From: Fructobacillus fructosus KCTC 3544
Lineage (GTDB): Bacteria > Bacillota > Bacilli > Lactobacillales > Lactobacillaceae
Assembly: GCF_001438695.1 (NCBI RefSeq)
Contig: NZ_JQBH01000005.1
Location: 38,165-102,164, forward strand
Direction: 5' to 3'
DNA: 64,000 bases
Both the position numbers and the translations under genes were made by a program. Shown piece by piece: positions 49,784-58,849 of the stretch. Numbering within the stretch: the stretch's first letter is position 1; each line of letters opens with the position of its first letter. The notes beneath the pieces are model-generated. The model saw only the letters and a program-made list of their open reading frames with translations, was not told the DNA's origin and did no database searches.

Positions 49784-50491
49784 TTAGTGGGGTTGTTGTG
49801 GTATATCCTTATGAGACTTGTCCAAGTTTCCGTGAACAAGCATCGGAAAGATATGGCGGTCTGACCAGGCGATGATTGGTCCCTGACAGAAGAAGGCAAA
49901 GGCGGTTCCGATGTTTAGGGCAACAACGGTTCCGGAAAGCAACCAACAAACTAAGGAAATCATAATTCCAACGACGAAGTTGGACATTTGGGCTTTCGGT
50001 GCTGATCCGTGGAAGTAAGAAAAACGGAGAATGTTGGTCAAATCATCGATGGGATGCAAGATGACATTGACGCGCTGGTAAATGGAAATCCCAATGCCGA
50101 TGGTGGTTAGACCAATCATGTCCAAAATAATTTTGGCCCAGAGTGGGTAGGCAACTAGATGGAAAAGATTGAAAAATCCTGTAAAGAAGCCAGCCAGAAA
50201 TGAGAAAAGCAGGCCAAAGAGAATGTTTCCGAAGAAGCGGCGCCAATCAAGTTTGTGAGCAAAGAACATGTTGGCAACGGCCACTAAGACAGTTGTTAGG
50301 GCCAAAAATAAGGTGATGGGGAGGCCCGTCACGTTAGCTAAGTTCGCGGCGCCAGCTGTCCAGGGCGCGGAACCCAAGTTGGTAGAAACGGAGAGGCCGT
50401 TTCCGAGCGCATCGAGCGTTAACGATAGGATGAAATAAAAAAGAAATTGTTTGAAGGAAAGCTCGAAGTACTGTCCATCATGATTAAGCAT
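49784..50491 (-). CDS. YczE/YyaS/YitT-family membrane protein
   Basis: 235 residues, RBS AGGAGG. Five or six helices; the motif LGNGLSVSTNLGSAPWTAG near residue 30 is characteristic of YczE/YyaS-type proteins, with the second conserved stretch ILDMIGLTTIGIGISIY and HPIDDLTNIL. Function not known in general; in B. subtilis YczE affects bacillomycin/surfactin-type production. It lies 38 nt downstream of the rlmD-type gene and may be in its operon. The C-terminus is polar and ends KDIPQQPH. Confidence 0.85.
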   Translation of the reverse strand: MLNHDGQYFELSFKQFLFYFILSLTLDALGNGLSVSTNLGSAPWTAGAANLANVTGLPITLFLALTTVLVAVANMFFAHKLDWRRFFGNILFGLLFSFLAGFFTGFFNLFHLVAYPLWAKIILDMIGLTTIGIGISIYQRVNVILHPIDDLTNILRFSYFHGSAPKAQMSNFVVGIMISLVCWLLSGTVVALNIGTAFAFFCQGPIIAWSDRHIFPMLVHGNLDKSHKDIPQQPH

Positions 50492-50529
50492 GTAAACTGC
50501 CTCCTGTGTAATAAAAAGGGTGATAAAGT

Positions 50530-51978
50530 CTACTTTAAGCTCAGCTTAACGACACCTTCCCAGCGTGGCGTTTGCGGAAACATGTCGACGGGCTGGATGT
50601 AATCAACCCTGTAAGCGGAATCCAAATCCCGTAGGTCACGTGCTAAAGTCGAAGGATTGCAAGAAATATAGACAAACTTTTCTGGTCGGGCTTTGAGGAT
50701 GGCGCGTTTTAAGTCAACCTCTAGGCCCGGACGGGGTGGGTCAACGACTAGGGCCGTTGGCTTGAAACCATCCTTGGCCCAGCTCTTAAAGACGCGGTCG
50801 GCGGAACCGACTTCGTAGTGGGCGTTTTGAATCCCGTTTTCTTGAGCATTCAGTTCGGCATCGGCCACGGCTTCGGGGATGATTTCCATCCCGCGGACTT
50901 CTTTGACTTTGTAAGCCATGGAAAGACCTAACGTACCGACTCCGGCGTAGGCGTCGACCAAACGGTCGGTTGACTGCAAATCGAGAGCGGACAGCGCCAC
51001 TTCGTAGGTTTTTTCCATCTGCTCATAGTTGAGTTGCAGAAAGGCTCTTGGGGAAAAGTTAAACGTTAAGCCCAAGATATCCTCTTTTAGATAGTCAGAT
51101 CCCCAGAGTTTCCAAGTTTCATCACCCCAAATGAGCGAGTTGCTACCGTCATTTAGATTTTGAAAGAGGCCTTGAACTTCTGGTAGTTCCTTCTGAACGT
51201 CCTGAATAATGAGGTCTTCATCTGGCAATCGATCGTCCGTGGTCACAATGGTGGCCTGGGCCTGTCCCTCTTCGTTAGTCCGAACGATGAGTGTTTTCAC
51301 TAATCCCTTCTTGGTTTTTTCGTTGTAAAAGGAGAGTGAATGTTTGTCAAGAATTTGTCCAAGGTGGCGGATAATCTTTAGCGTACGAGGATCTTGAGTG
51401 GCCATTTCGGGTAGGTCAACCAAGTCATGGGTGCCCCGCTTGTAAAGACCAATGGTCAGCTGGCCTTTCAGCTTACGGATTGGTAACGAAGCCTTATTAC
51501 GATAATGGGTGGGATTAGCCATGCCCAAAGTGTCTAGAATCTGAATCTGTTGAAAGCCTTTTGGTTGGAACTTTTCCAGTGCTTGAACGATTAAGTCCTT
51601 TTTGAAGGCCAGTTGGGCCGGATAAGAGAGGTGAGCCAATTCAAAACCACCGACTAGGTCAGCGGCAGGGTCCTCGGGTACCACTCGGTCAGGCGAAGGT
51701 TCACGGACTGTCACGATCTTGGCCTCTAAGTATTTATCGGTAACCTTGGTGACTTTTGCGGTAACTACTTCACCAGGCAATGCGCCGGGAATGAAGGTGA
51801 TTTTACGTTTGAAATAGCCGATTCCCTCTCCATTAATGCCCATGCGCTTGATTGTTAAGGGAAACTTTTGACCGACTTTGACAGAAACCTCGCCCTGACG
51901 GGGCTGGTAGCGTCGGTGAGTGTCTGGACCTTTAGCGGTTTGTTTTTTTGATTTAATGTTCTTTTGGTATGCTGACAT
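50530..51978 (-). CDS. rlmD: 23S rRNA (uracil-C5)-methyltransferase, RlmD/RlmCD family, lacking the Fe-S cysteines
   Basis: 482 residues. N-terminal basic extension, TRAM domain (about 33-92, VGQKFPLTIKRMGINGEGIGYFKRKITFIPGALPGEVV), then the methyltransferase with SAM motif VDAYAGVGTLGLSMA, motif VVDPPRPG and the catalytic Cys in YISCNPSTLARDL. Family members of this kind normally carry a 4Fe-4S cluster with the signature CxxCxxCxLQHLSY; here the corresponding stretch is DPAADLVGGFELAHLSYPAQ, without any cysteine. RBS AGGAGA overlaps the DUF998 stop codon. Confidence 0.93.
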   Translation of the reverse strand: MSAYQKNIKSKKQTAKGPDTHRRYQPRQGEVSVKVGQKFPLTIKRMGINGEGIGYFKRKITFIPGALPGEVVTAKVTKVTDKYLEAKIVTVREPSPDRVVPEDPAADLVGGFELAHLSYPAQLAFKKDLIVQALEKFQPKGFQQIQILDTLGMANPTHYRNKASLPIRKLKGQLTIGLYKRGTHDLVDLPEMATQDPRTLKIIRHLGQILDKHSLSFYNEKTKKGLVKTLIVRTNEEGQAQATIVTTDDRLPDEDLIIQDVQKELPEVQGLFQNLNDGSNSLIWGDETWKLWGSDYLKEDILGLTFNFSPRAFLQLNYEQMEKTYEVALSALDLQSTDRLVDAYAGVGTLGLSMAYKVKEVRGMEIIPEAVADAELNAQENGIQNAHYEVGSADRVFKSWAKDGFKPTALVVDPPRPGLEVDLKRAILKARPEKFVYISCNPSTLARDLRDLDSAYRVDYIQPVDMFPQTPRWEGVVKLSLK

Positions 51979-51986
51979 AATCTCTC

Positions 51987-53165
51987 CTAGTTGAGGGCTT
52001 TGAGTGTAAAGGAATAAGTATTGTCTTTTATTTCGTACAGTTCGTGAATGTTTTGCATGAGTAGTAATAGCCAGGAAATGCCCATCGTTAGCACGAAGAT
52101 TTCAAAGGCTGTTAGTGAGAAATAATGGATGCCGTAAAAAAGAAGCGAGGATAGCAACATACCAATAGCCGTTGAAAAGGAGAAGATAAAGAACTCCCGT
52201 GAGGCATTGGGTAATAAGAAGCGGATGCTAATCATCGGTAGGCCGGTGCCGAGAATCAAAAAATTGGCGGCGGTGTCATGGGCAATGTGCAAAATGCCGG
52301 GGTCGTTTGGCAGAGCGCCGATGGCAAAGAGACAAAGTGCATCAAAAGTCAAAAAAGCACGTAGTAAAATGAGTCGCCAGTTTCTGGGGATTCGGTTCTG
52401 GATGGGGACAAAGAGGTAATCGATTAAGGTTGCCCAAAGCAATCCAGCCACCATCAATGTGGCGTTAAAAGTCCATGAAAAGTCAGCCTTGGCCGTGCCG
52501 AGAAAAGAAAAGTTGTGCTGCCACCAGAGGAGGCGCGAATTGGTGACCATGGCCACCAAAACACCACAAACAATGGTGATAATGAGCAAAAACATCATGA
52601 AAGTCGTCGAGATTAACGTCGCTGAGTAAATCATGACGTAGTTTTCGACCGAAATGAAGATGAAGAAAATGAGTGTTGCTGTTAGAGAATCAAAGGAGGC
52701 CGCCTGAAACAGATAGCCGATGGCCCAGAAGAGGGCAACGGAAGTGAAGGCCTGAATGAGGGCGAAGGAAAAGAAAAGGGTTGGGGCCAAGCGGCGGGCG
52801 ACTTTTTTCTTGACTGGATCGACCATTATCCGGATACTTTGAAGATGGGTATACATAAAGGTCGCCATTCCGGTGATTTCGCCTAAGAAAATCACCCAAG
52901 TGGCGATGGAGTTTGTCCCAGTCAGTGGCACTAGGTTTTCATTTTGCCAAATAGTAAAGAAGGCAAAGAAAGCGCTAGCTAAAATAGAGGGAATTAAAAA
53001 GCGACGGATGGACAGTTGCTGGTTTTGATTTTGTTCCGTTTTTCGATTTGGTAAGACTTTAAAGGCTTGGTTGCTAACCTGAATATCGAATTGCTCGCCA
53101 TCCTTGAGATGGAGCTCATCAACAGCTTCTTTTGGTAGTTCGATTTCAAAACGTTTGTTCGCCAC
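51987..53165 (-). CDS. DUF998 membrane protein with N-terminal AbrB/SpoVT-like segment
   Basis: 392 residues from a GTG start, RBS AAGAGG. Residues 1-45 (FEIELPKEAVDELHLKDGEQFDIQVSNQAFKVLP) match the swapped-hairpin AbrB fold used in DNA or partner binding. Residues 55-380 carry about ten membrane helices of the DUF998 type. Fusion of an AbrB-like segment to a membrane protein suggests a membrane-bound sensor or regulator, but nothing more can be said. First gene of a unit with rlmD; divergent from the HTH-clpL pair across a tandem-palindrome control region. Confidence 0.8.
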   Translation of the reverse strand: MANKRFEIELPKEAVDELHLKDGEQFDIQVSNQAFKVLPNRKTEQNQNQQLSIRRFLIPSILASAFFAFFTIWQNENLVPLTGTNSIATWVIFLGEITGMATFMYTHLQSIRIMVDPVKKKVARRLAPTLFFSFALIQAFTSVALFWAIGYLFQAASFDSLTATLIFFIFISVENYVMIYSATLISTTFMMFLLIITIVCGVLVAMVTNSRLLWWQHNFSFLGTAKADFSWTFNATLMVAGLLWATLIDYLFVPIQNRIPRNWRLILLRAFLTFDALCLFAIGALPNDPGILHIAHDTAANFLILGTGLPMISIRFLLPNASREFFIFSFSTAIGMLLSSLLFYGIHYFSLTAFEIFVLTMGISWLLLLMQNIHELYEIKDNTYSFTLKALN

Positions 53166-53264
53166 GGGCTTACCTCTTAAATAGGAAAAATAAAGAAAAA
53201 CCAGTCAGCATCCTGCTTTCTGGTATTGTTTCTTCTAGTTTAATGGAAATTTTAAAAAATAGAT

Positions 53265-53301
53265 ATAGCACACTTGTGTTATAACACAGATGTGTTATAC
53301 T
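53265..53301. promoter_or_regulatory. Tandem overlapping palindromes in a bidirectional promoter
   Basis: Site 1 ATAGCACA-CT-TGTGTTAT (53265-53282, one mismatched pair) and site 2 ATAACACA-GA-TGTGTTAT (53281-53298, perfect), centres 16 bp apart. Plus strand: TTGTGT-16-TATACT (-10 at 53296-53301). Minus strand: extended TGC-TATATC (plus 53264-53272 region). A single regulator could block both directions. Confidence 0.75.
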
Positions 53302-53322
53302 AATTGTTGAGGTGGTTACAGG

Positions 53323-53385
53323 ATGGTAAAGAATATGACAGCAAATAGTGAAATGGAGGCTGCATATGGTTCGATTCAATATTAA
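53323..53385 (+). other. 20-codon ORF overlapping the HTH gene start
   Basis: ATG 53323 has an AGGTGG 7 nt upstream and the ORF runs out of frame across the HTH start codon (53366), ending at TAA 53383-53385. It contains the HTH gene's own RBS. It may be fortuitous or serve translational coupling. Confidence 0.3.
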
Positions 53386-53617
53386 GCGTTACTTGGACGA
53401 TAAATCGTTAACGATTTATCGAGTGTCCAAGCAATCAGGATATGGCTACACCACCATCCATCGGTCTTTTAATAAAGATCAGTCGCAAGCAACGTCGATG
53501 AACGTTCGCGACTTGGATGCATTAGCTAAGGCTCAGCATCTCGCGATGTGGCAAGTTCTGCAGGAACTTGAAGAGGGCTATAGTGAAGTGCAAGATGATA
53601 GTAACCGAGTCAAATAA
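53366..53617 (+). CDS. XRE-type HTH regulator upstream of clpL
   Basis: 83 residues from ATG 53366; GGAGG at 53355 is 8 nt upstream, while the in-frame start at 53348 overlaps it. Cro-like HTH: IKRYLDDKSLTIYRVSKQSGYGYTTIHRSFNKD, then MNVRDLDALAKAQHLAMWQVLQELEEGY. It is the first gene of a two-gene unit; clpL starts 28 nt after its stop codon. The palindromes in its promoter make autoregulation likely. Whether it senses stress is not known. Confidence 0.82.
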   Translation: MVRFNIKRYLDDKSLTIYRVSKQSGYGYTTIHRSFNKDQSQATSMNVRDLDALAKAQHLAMWQVLQELEEGYSEVQDDSNRVK

Positions 53618-53645
53618 TAAACTATAAATAAAGGTAGGTAAGATT

Positions 53646-55769
53646 ATGGCATACCAAAACGATCCTTTTAACTCAGATATGAATGATATTTTTAACAACA
53701 TGATGGGCGGCCTCGGTGGCATGAACTCTGAAAACCGTCGTTACCTCATCAACGGACGGGAAGTTACCCCTGAAGAGTTTGCACAATACAAGCAAACAGG
53801 TAAGTTGCCAAACATGGACCAAGCACAAACTGCCGGGAACGGTCGTGCTAGTCAACAAGCTGGTAAAGTAAAGCAAGACGGCATGCTCCAAAAGCTTGGC
53901 CGTAACTTGACTCAAGAAGCTAAGGATGGCTTGCTCGACCCAGTGATTGGACGTAACAAGGAAATCCAAGAGACGGCTGAGATTTTATCTCGTCGTACAA
54001 AGAACAACCCAGTTTTGGTTGGGGATGCCGGTGTTGGTAAGACGGCGGTTATCGAAGGTTTGGCACAGGCAATTGTTGCCGATGACGTTCCTGCCGCTAT
54101 CCAAGACAAGCAGATTTACTCAATTGACATTTCTCAGTTGGAAGCTGGTACCCAGTACCGTGGTGCCTTCGAAGAGAACGTTCAAAAGTTGATTGACGAA
54201 GTTAAGAAGGCTGGAAACGTTGTCCTCTTCTTCGATGAAATCCACCAAATCCTTGGTGCCGGTTCAACCGGTGACGGCGAAGGTGGTAAGGGATTGGCTG
54301 ATATCTTGAAGCCAGCTTTGTCACGTGGTGAGTTGTCATTGATTGGTGCCACTACCCAAGACGAATACCGGAACACGATTTTGAAGAACGCTGCCTTGGC
54401 CCGTCGTTTCAATGAAGTGAAAGTCAACGCTCCTTCTGCGGAAGATACCTTGAAGATTTTGAAGGGTATTGCGCCATTGTACGAGAAGCACCACAACGTG
54501 GCTTTGCCTGATGATGTTTTGAAGGCAGCCGTGGATTACTCAGTGCAATACATTCCACAGCGTTCATTGCCTGATAAGGCCATTGATTTGATTGATATGA
54601 CGGCCGCTCACTTGTCAGCGAAGAACCCCGCAACGGACAAGGTTTCACTTGAAAAGCGTTTGGCTGATTTGCAAGCTGAACAAGACCGCGTCGTAGCCGA
54701 AGAGGATTACGAGAAGGCTTTGTCAATCAAGAAGCAAATCAAAGACATCAAGCACGAATTGAAGGAGACAAAGGAAGCCAAGAAGGTAACCGCAACTCCT
54801 AACGACGTTGCCAAGTCTGTTGAGCGTTTGACTGGAATTCCTGTTTCACAGATGGGTGCTTCAGATATTGAACACTTGAAGCAAATTGACAAGCGCTTGG
54901 CCGGAAAGGTAATCGGTCAAGATGAAGCGGTTAACATGGTTGCTCGCGCAATCCGTCGTAACCGTGCTGGATTTGATGAAGGAAACCGTCCAATTGGATC
55001 ATTCCTCTTCGTCGGACCTACTGGTGTTGGTAAGACGGAATTGGCAAAGCAATTGGCTAAGGATCTCTTCGGTACGAAAGAATCCATTATCCGTTTGGAC
55101 ATGTCAGAATACTCTGACCAAACAGCCGTTTCAAAGTTGATTGGTGCCACTGCCGGATACGTTGGTTATGATGATAACTCACACACTTTGACTGAAAAAG
55201 TTCGTCGTAATCCTTACTCAATCGTCCTCTTGGATGAAATTGAAAAGGCCAACCCACAAGTCTTGACTTTGCTCTTGCAGGTCTTGGATGATGGTCGTTT
55301 GACGGACGGTCAAGGAAACGTGGTTAACTTCAAGAACACGGTTGTTATCGCCACTTCGAACGCCGGCTTCGGTAACAAGGAAGTCGAAAAGGGCGATTTG
55401 ATGGATCGCTTATCACACTTCTTCCGTCCAGAATTCTTGAACCGTTTCAACGGTGTGGTTGAATTCTCGGCTTTGACGAAGCATGACTTGAAGCAAATTG
55501 TTAACTTGATGTTAGACGATGTTAACGAAACGTTGGCTAAGAAGGATATCACGTTGACAATCTCTGACGAAGTCAAGGAGCACTTGATTGAAGATGGTTA
55601 TGATGAAGCCCTTGGTGCACGTCCATTGCGCCGTGTTATCGAGCAACAAATCCGTGACCAAGTAACGGACTTCTACTTGGACAACCCTGATAAGAAGGAA
55701 TTGTCCGCCGACTTGGTTGATGGTAAGGTTGTTATCTCTGCCATCGAAGAAAAGAAGGCAAAGAAGTAA
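53646..55769 (+). CDS. clpL: ATP-dependent chaperone ClpL
   Basis: 707 residues. The short N-terminal region ([25 protein letters not shown]...[24 protein letters not shown]) is specific to ClpL; there is no ClpA/B N-domain. D1 ATPase: Walker A GDAGVGKT near 130, Walker [14 protein letters not shown]; a short middle coiled coil (345-395) and D2 with GPTGVGKT near 465, [10 protein letters not shown] and sensor 2 GARPLRR. No ClpP-binding IGF loop was seen, as in other ClpL. It protects against heat and other stress. No CtsR or CIRCE box lies upstream. Highly biased codon use. Confidence 0.96.
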   Translation: MAYQNDPFNSDMNDIFNNMMGGLGGMNSENRRYLINGREVTPEEFAQYKQTGKLPNMDQAQTAGNGRASQQAGKVKQDGMLQKLGRNLTQEAKDGLLDPVIGRNKEIQETAEILSRRTKNNPVLVGDAGVGKTAVIEGLAQAIVADDVPAAIQDKQIYSIDISQLEAGTQYRGAFEENVQKLIDEVKKAGNVVLFFDEIHQILGAGSTGDGEGGKGLADILKPALSRGELSLIGATTQDEYRNTILKNAALARRFNEVKVNAPSAEDTLKILKGIAPLYEKHHNVALPDDVLKAAVDYSVQYIPQRSLPDKAIDLIDMTAAHLSAKNPATDKVSLEKRLADLQAEQDRVVAEEDYEKALSIKKQIKDIKHELKETKEAKKVTATPNDVAKSVERLTGIPVSQMGASDIEHLKQIDKRLAGKVIGQDEAVNMVARAIRRNRAGFDEGNRPIGSFLFVGPTGVGKTELAKQLAKDLFGTKESIIRLDMSEYSDQTAVSKLIGATAGYVGYDDNSHTLTEKVRRNPYSIVLLDEIEKANPQVLTLLLQVLDDGRLTDGQGNVVNFKNTVVIATSNAGFGNKEVEKGDLMDRLSHFFRPEFLNRFNGVVEFSALTKHDLKQIVNLMLDDVNETLAKKDITLTISDEVKEHLIEDGYDEALGARPLRRVIEQQIRDQVTDFYLDNPDKKELSADLVDGKVVISAIEEKKAKK

Positions 55770-55798
55770 TTAGGAATTACTTCTAAATAAGTATTATA

Positions 55799-55841
55799 AA
55801 AACACGCTTCTGGCGAAGTAAATCGCTGGAGGCGTGTTTTT
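55799..55841 (+). terminator. Terminator after clpL
   Basis: AAACACGC (about 55800-55807) / GCGTGTTTTT (55832-55841) with inner CTGGCGA/TCGCTGG-type pairs. Confidence 0.9.
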
Positions 55842-55921
55842 GTGCACAAAACATACCTTTTTCATCAATGATGAGAAATAAAGTAGTCTGAGTGCTGTTT
55901 GCTTTGGTAAAAGGCTTTGGA

Positions 55922-56734
55922 TTAGGAATCCTTCTTTTTAAATAAGTGATTAATCGCTGAAATGAATTTTTTTACTTGGTAGCTGGTTTCAGACTTTGAA
56001 TAGATGAGGTTGATTTCCCGCTTAAATTGGGGCCCTAAAGTCTGATAAGGCGTGTCTTGATCAATTAAGTTTTTAGAGAGGACGGACTGGCCGAGACCTC
56101 GTTTAACTAGGTCGAGAATCAAGCTATTATCGGAAATTTCCAATAGATGCTGATCAGGATGGCTTTCTTGAAGATATCGGTCACTATAGAAGCGCACACC
56201 AGAACCTAATTCTCGAATGAAGAGCGTCTTGCTGGAAGAGTCACCAGCCAGAACCAATTCATCATTGAAAATGGGTAGTTGAACAATGTTTTCGTGACTC
56301 AGGGGTTTTTCGACAAAGCCGATTTGGGCCTTTTCGTCTAGTACGGCCCTTAGTATATCGTTCGAATTTGAAACGGCTATTGAAATGTTGCTCTGGTCAT
56401 TATCAATCAAAGGCATGATGTCTGGAATGATTAAATGGGCTGCGGAATGCGAGGCTACAATTTGAACCTTTGCGCCTAATTGATTAGTAAAGGCGTTTTT
56501 GATGTCGTTCCATTTGGTGACTATTTCAAGCGCCTGGGGGTAGAGCCGATCCCCTTCACTGGTTGGCCGAACCTGTTCTCTTTTATGACGAACGAAGAGT
56601 GGTTGTCCCAACTTGTTTTCCAACTTTTTGATTTGGGTTGACACGGTTGATTGGGATATAAAGAGAATTTCTGCCGCTTTATTGAAACTTCTGGTTTGAT
56701 AAACCGTTAGAAAGGTATTCAAATTCGGTATCAT
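55922..56734 (-). CDS. LysR-family transcriptional regulator (slightly short)
   Basis: 270 residues, somewhat shorter than the usual 290-300. N-terminal HTH: LNTFLTVYQTRSFNKAAEILFISQSTVSTQIKKLENKLGQPLFVRHKREQVRPTSEG, fully conserved. The effector domain (90-260) is recognisable. Divergent from the YeiH-type transporter, which is the common arrangement (CysB/YeiE-like regulators of sulfonate or sulfite genes). A perfect T-N11-A box lies 3 bp upstream of its start codon, so it probably autoregulates and activates the neighbour. Confidence 0.9.
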   Translation of the reverse strand: MIPNLNTFLTVYQTRSFNKAAEILFISQSTVSTQIKKLENKLGQPLFVRHKREQVRPTSEGDRLYPQALEIVTKWNDIKNAFTNQLGAKVQIVASHSAAHLIIPDIMPLIDNDQSNISIAVSNSNDILRAVLDEKAQIGFVEKPLSHENIVQLPIFNDELVLAGDSSSKTLFIRELGSGVRFYSDRYLQESHPDQHLLEISDNSLILDLVKRGLGQSVLSKNLIDQDTPYQTLGPQFKREINLIYSKSETSYQVKKFISAINHLFKKKDS

Positions 56735-56736
56735 TT

Positions 56737-56755
56737 TAATCGACCTTTTCGATTA
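56737..56755. promoter_or_regulatory. LysR-type operator
   Basis: TAATCG (56737-56742), spacer ACCTTTT, CGATTA (56750-56755), containing the T-N11-A motif. It overlaps the ribosome binding region of the lysR mRNA. Confidence 0.7.
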
Positions 56756-56849
56756 GACAATGCATTAAAATCGTATTACAGAATAAAATAATTATGTCAT
56801 ACTTAGCTTGTTAATTCAAAACACGTCGATTAATGAATGGGGGACTATT

Positions 56850-57842
56850 TTGAAAATACGTAAGGAACAGTATTTAGGAATCGCCTTGGTGGTGGTCGTG
56901 ACGATCATTTCGCAAGTTTTGGCAATCTTCATACCGAGCGTTGGCGCTGAAAGTATTGCAATGATTCTTGGAATTATATTGGGCAACACGCTTTTTTCAC
57001 ACAAAAAGTATACATCGGGCATTAAGTGGTCCGAAAAGTATCCGATTGAAATATCCATTGCCTTGCTCGGTGGCACGTTAACCGTGACGACACTGACAAA
57101 CGTTGGTTTGAGGGGTGTCGCCTTTGCCGTCATTAACATGGCCATTATCATTACGACGGCCTACTTAGTCGGCCGACTGATCTTTAAAGCCGACATTAAG
57201 AGCAGTCTCCTTATGTCGGCTGGGAACGCCGTCTGTGGGAGTAGCGCGATTGCCGGTGTTTCGCCGGTTATTGGGGCAACGGACGATCAAAGAAGAACAA
57301 CCATTGCCACTGTGTCGTTGACGGGAATGTTGCTGTTGTTCACGCTGCCAACGGTTGCGCCCGTTCTACTCGCACATGATAATTTTAAGATGGGGGCCAT
57401 TGTCGGTGGGACTTTGCAATCGGTTGGACAAGTCTTAGGAACTGCCTCCTTAATTAATGCGAGCGTGGTGACTTATGCGACACTGTTTAAGGTCATCCGC
57501 GTGATGCTCTTAGTCGTTGTTGTGATGTTCTTTGCGCGTTTTGCAAAGTCGCGAGGCATTACTGATGTTGATGTTGAAAAGAAACCAAGTATTTTGCCTT
57601 GGTACATCGTTGCCTTTATCTTTTTAATCATTGTTAATTCACTTTTGAAGCTACCAGTCTATATTGAACAGCCCGTCCGGTTCTCTTCTAGCTTTTTAGG
57701 AATTGTCAATTTAGCTGCCATCGGTCTCAACTTAAAGTGGGAGACGATTAAAAATAGTGGTGCGAAGGTTCTATCCTACGGATTTTTGGTTGGGTTGATT
57801 CAGGTTATTGTGGCCTTGGTGCTAATTAAATGTGTTCTATAA
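56850..57842 (+). CDS. YeiH/UPF0324-family putative sulfate (or sulfite) exporter
   Basis: 330 residues from a TTG start at 56850; GGGGG lies 8 nt upstream, whereas the longer frame from 56808 has no RBS. Ten or eleven membrane helices with the family motif MSAGNAVCGSSAIAGVSPVIGAT near 135 and LGGTLTVTTLTNVG near 75. Homologues are annotated as putative sulfate or sulfite exporters and are regulated by LysR-type genes such as YeiE. A divergent lysR gene with a T-N11-A box supports this. Monocistronic. Confidence 0.88.
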   Translation: MKIRKEQYLGIALVVVVTIISQVLAIFIPSVGAESIAMILGIILGNTLFSHKKYTSGIKWSEKYPIEISIALLGGTLTVTTLTNVGLRGVAFAVINMAIIITTAYLVGRLIFKADIKSSLLMSAGNAVCGSSAIAGVSPVIGATDDQRRTTIATVSLTGMLLLFTLPTVAPVLLAHDNFKMGAIVGGTLQSVGQVLGTASLINASVVTYATLFKVIRVMLLVVVVMFFARFAKSRGITDVDVEKKPSILPWYIVAFIFLIIVNSLLKLPVYIEQPVRFSSSFLGIVNLAAIGLNLKWETIKNSGAKVLSYGFLVGLIQVIVALVLIKCVL

Positions 57843-57868
57843 CGTCAAAAGTAGTTAATTGAAAGAGA

Positions 57869-57913
57869 AAAAACACGCGATGGCTAATTAGAATTGGCCA
57901 GGCGTGTTTTTTT
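57869..57913 (+). terminator. Terminator after the YeiH-type gene
   Basis: AAAAACACGC (57869-57878) / GCGTGTTTTT (57902-57911) with inner TGGC/GCCA pairing; very similar in sequence to the clpL terminator. Confidence 0.88.
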
Positions 57914-58452
57914 GTTGGCGGAATTAACTAAAACATTGCTCGATATGATCATCAGGTAAATCAACAAGAAAGGCTTTGTAAATCGTATTCAGTGCCAATT
58001 GTATTTGCAGAAAGCTGTGCTGATGATCTTGCTTTTCAATGCGCAGGACAATGGCATGATCAACACTTTGGGAATACTAATTAAGAGAGTGATTATTTCA
58101 GAGAAGGTCGGTATACAGTTCCTCCGTTAGTTCTTTGGTTCCGGCTAACGCTTGTTTAATGGGCTTGAACACAATGAGATACAAACTTCTTTAAAGTGTA
58201 TTGAAGTGTGCATCGTAGCATTTTTAAAAATAAAAAAGTCGTTTCGAAACTGTGATTTCAAAACGACAAAATTAATGATTATTTCCCACCCAAATAGTCT
58301 ATGACTTTTCTAGCAAGAAAATCACTGAGTGTCACCAAGTGCTGAGTACGCCGTATGGAAGAAAAACATCAATGTAAATCAAGAGTACGAATGGAGAAAA
58401 TAAAAGTGGCCAAAAAGGTGGTGATAGGGGTCCTTTTCTATCGAAGTACGAA
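57914..58452 (-). pseudogene. Decayed gene fragments, no intact ORF
   Basis: About 540 bp without an intact gene. On the minus strand there are unjoined reading-frame pieces: one ends LVDLPDDHIEQCFS at 57924; one (about 58090-58160) reads KPIKQALAGTKELTEELYTDLL in another frame; one next to the GNAT stop codon (58327-58440) has a hydrophobic stretch with FSPFVLLIYIDVFLPYG; another ends SDFLARKVIDYLGGK near 58280. The first two have a faint similarity to the C-terminal part of MarR-type regulators, which is not firm. A hairpin GTCGTTTCGAAA (58238-58249) / complement (58256-58267) with T run on the minus strand is probably an old terminator. Confidence 0.4.
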
Positions 58453-58761
58453 CTAAATTGAGCAGGAATTGGCTTTGGGACCATCTTCTAAGGCCACGTC
58501 GGCATAATCCTCCTGGTAACGCTTGAAGAGTGCCGCCGCGTAGCGGCAGTCGGGTTGAACTTTTTGGCCTTGTGAACGGGCTAGGTCGCAGACGGCATCG
58601 ACCAGTTGGCGCGCGATGTTTTGACCACGTAGGCTGGGATCAACGTAGGTGTGATTCAAGACGAGGACCTGGTTGTGCGCTGCTTTTAAGTAGGAAACTT
58701 CTCCCAGACGTTCCCCGTCCTTTTCGTAGTAGAACCAACCGGGTTTTTGAATGATTGCCAT
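58453..58761 (-). CDS. GNAT-like N-acetyltransferase (YjdJ/Acetyltransf_CG type)
   Basis: 102 residues, RBS AAGGAGGA. Core motif YVDPSLRGQNIARQLVDAVCDLARSQGQKVQPDCRYAAALFKRYQEDY fits the short GNAT family PF14542, in which the acetyl-CoA loop is R-G-x-x-(I/L)-A and the protein is about half the usual GNAT length. The upstream strands are GWFYYEKDGERLGEVSYLKA. Substrate unknown. Monocistronic and divergent from dut. Confidence 0.88.
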   Translation of the reverse strand: MAIIQKPGWFYYEKDGERLGEVSYLKAAHNQVLVLNHTYVDPSLRGQNIARQLVDAVCDLARSQGQKVQPDCRYAAALFKRYQEDYADVALEDGPKANSCSI

Positions 58762-58849
58762 GTGCTTCCTCCTTTTTGAAATGAAAATAATGACGTATAA
58801 TGGTAGTCATCATGTAAGTAAAGTTTAGCAGAAAAGAAGGGAACGCGAA

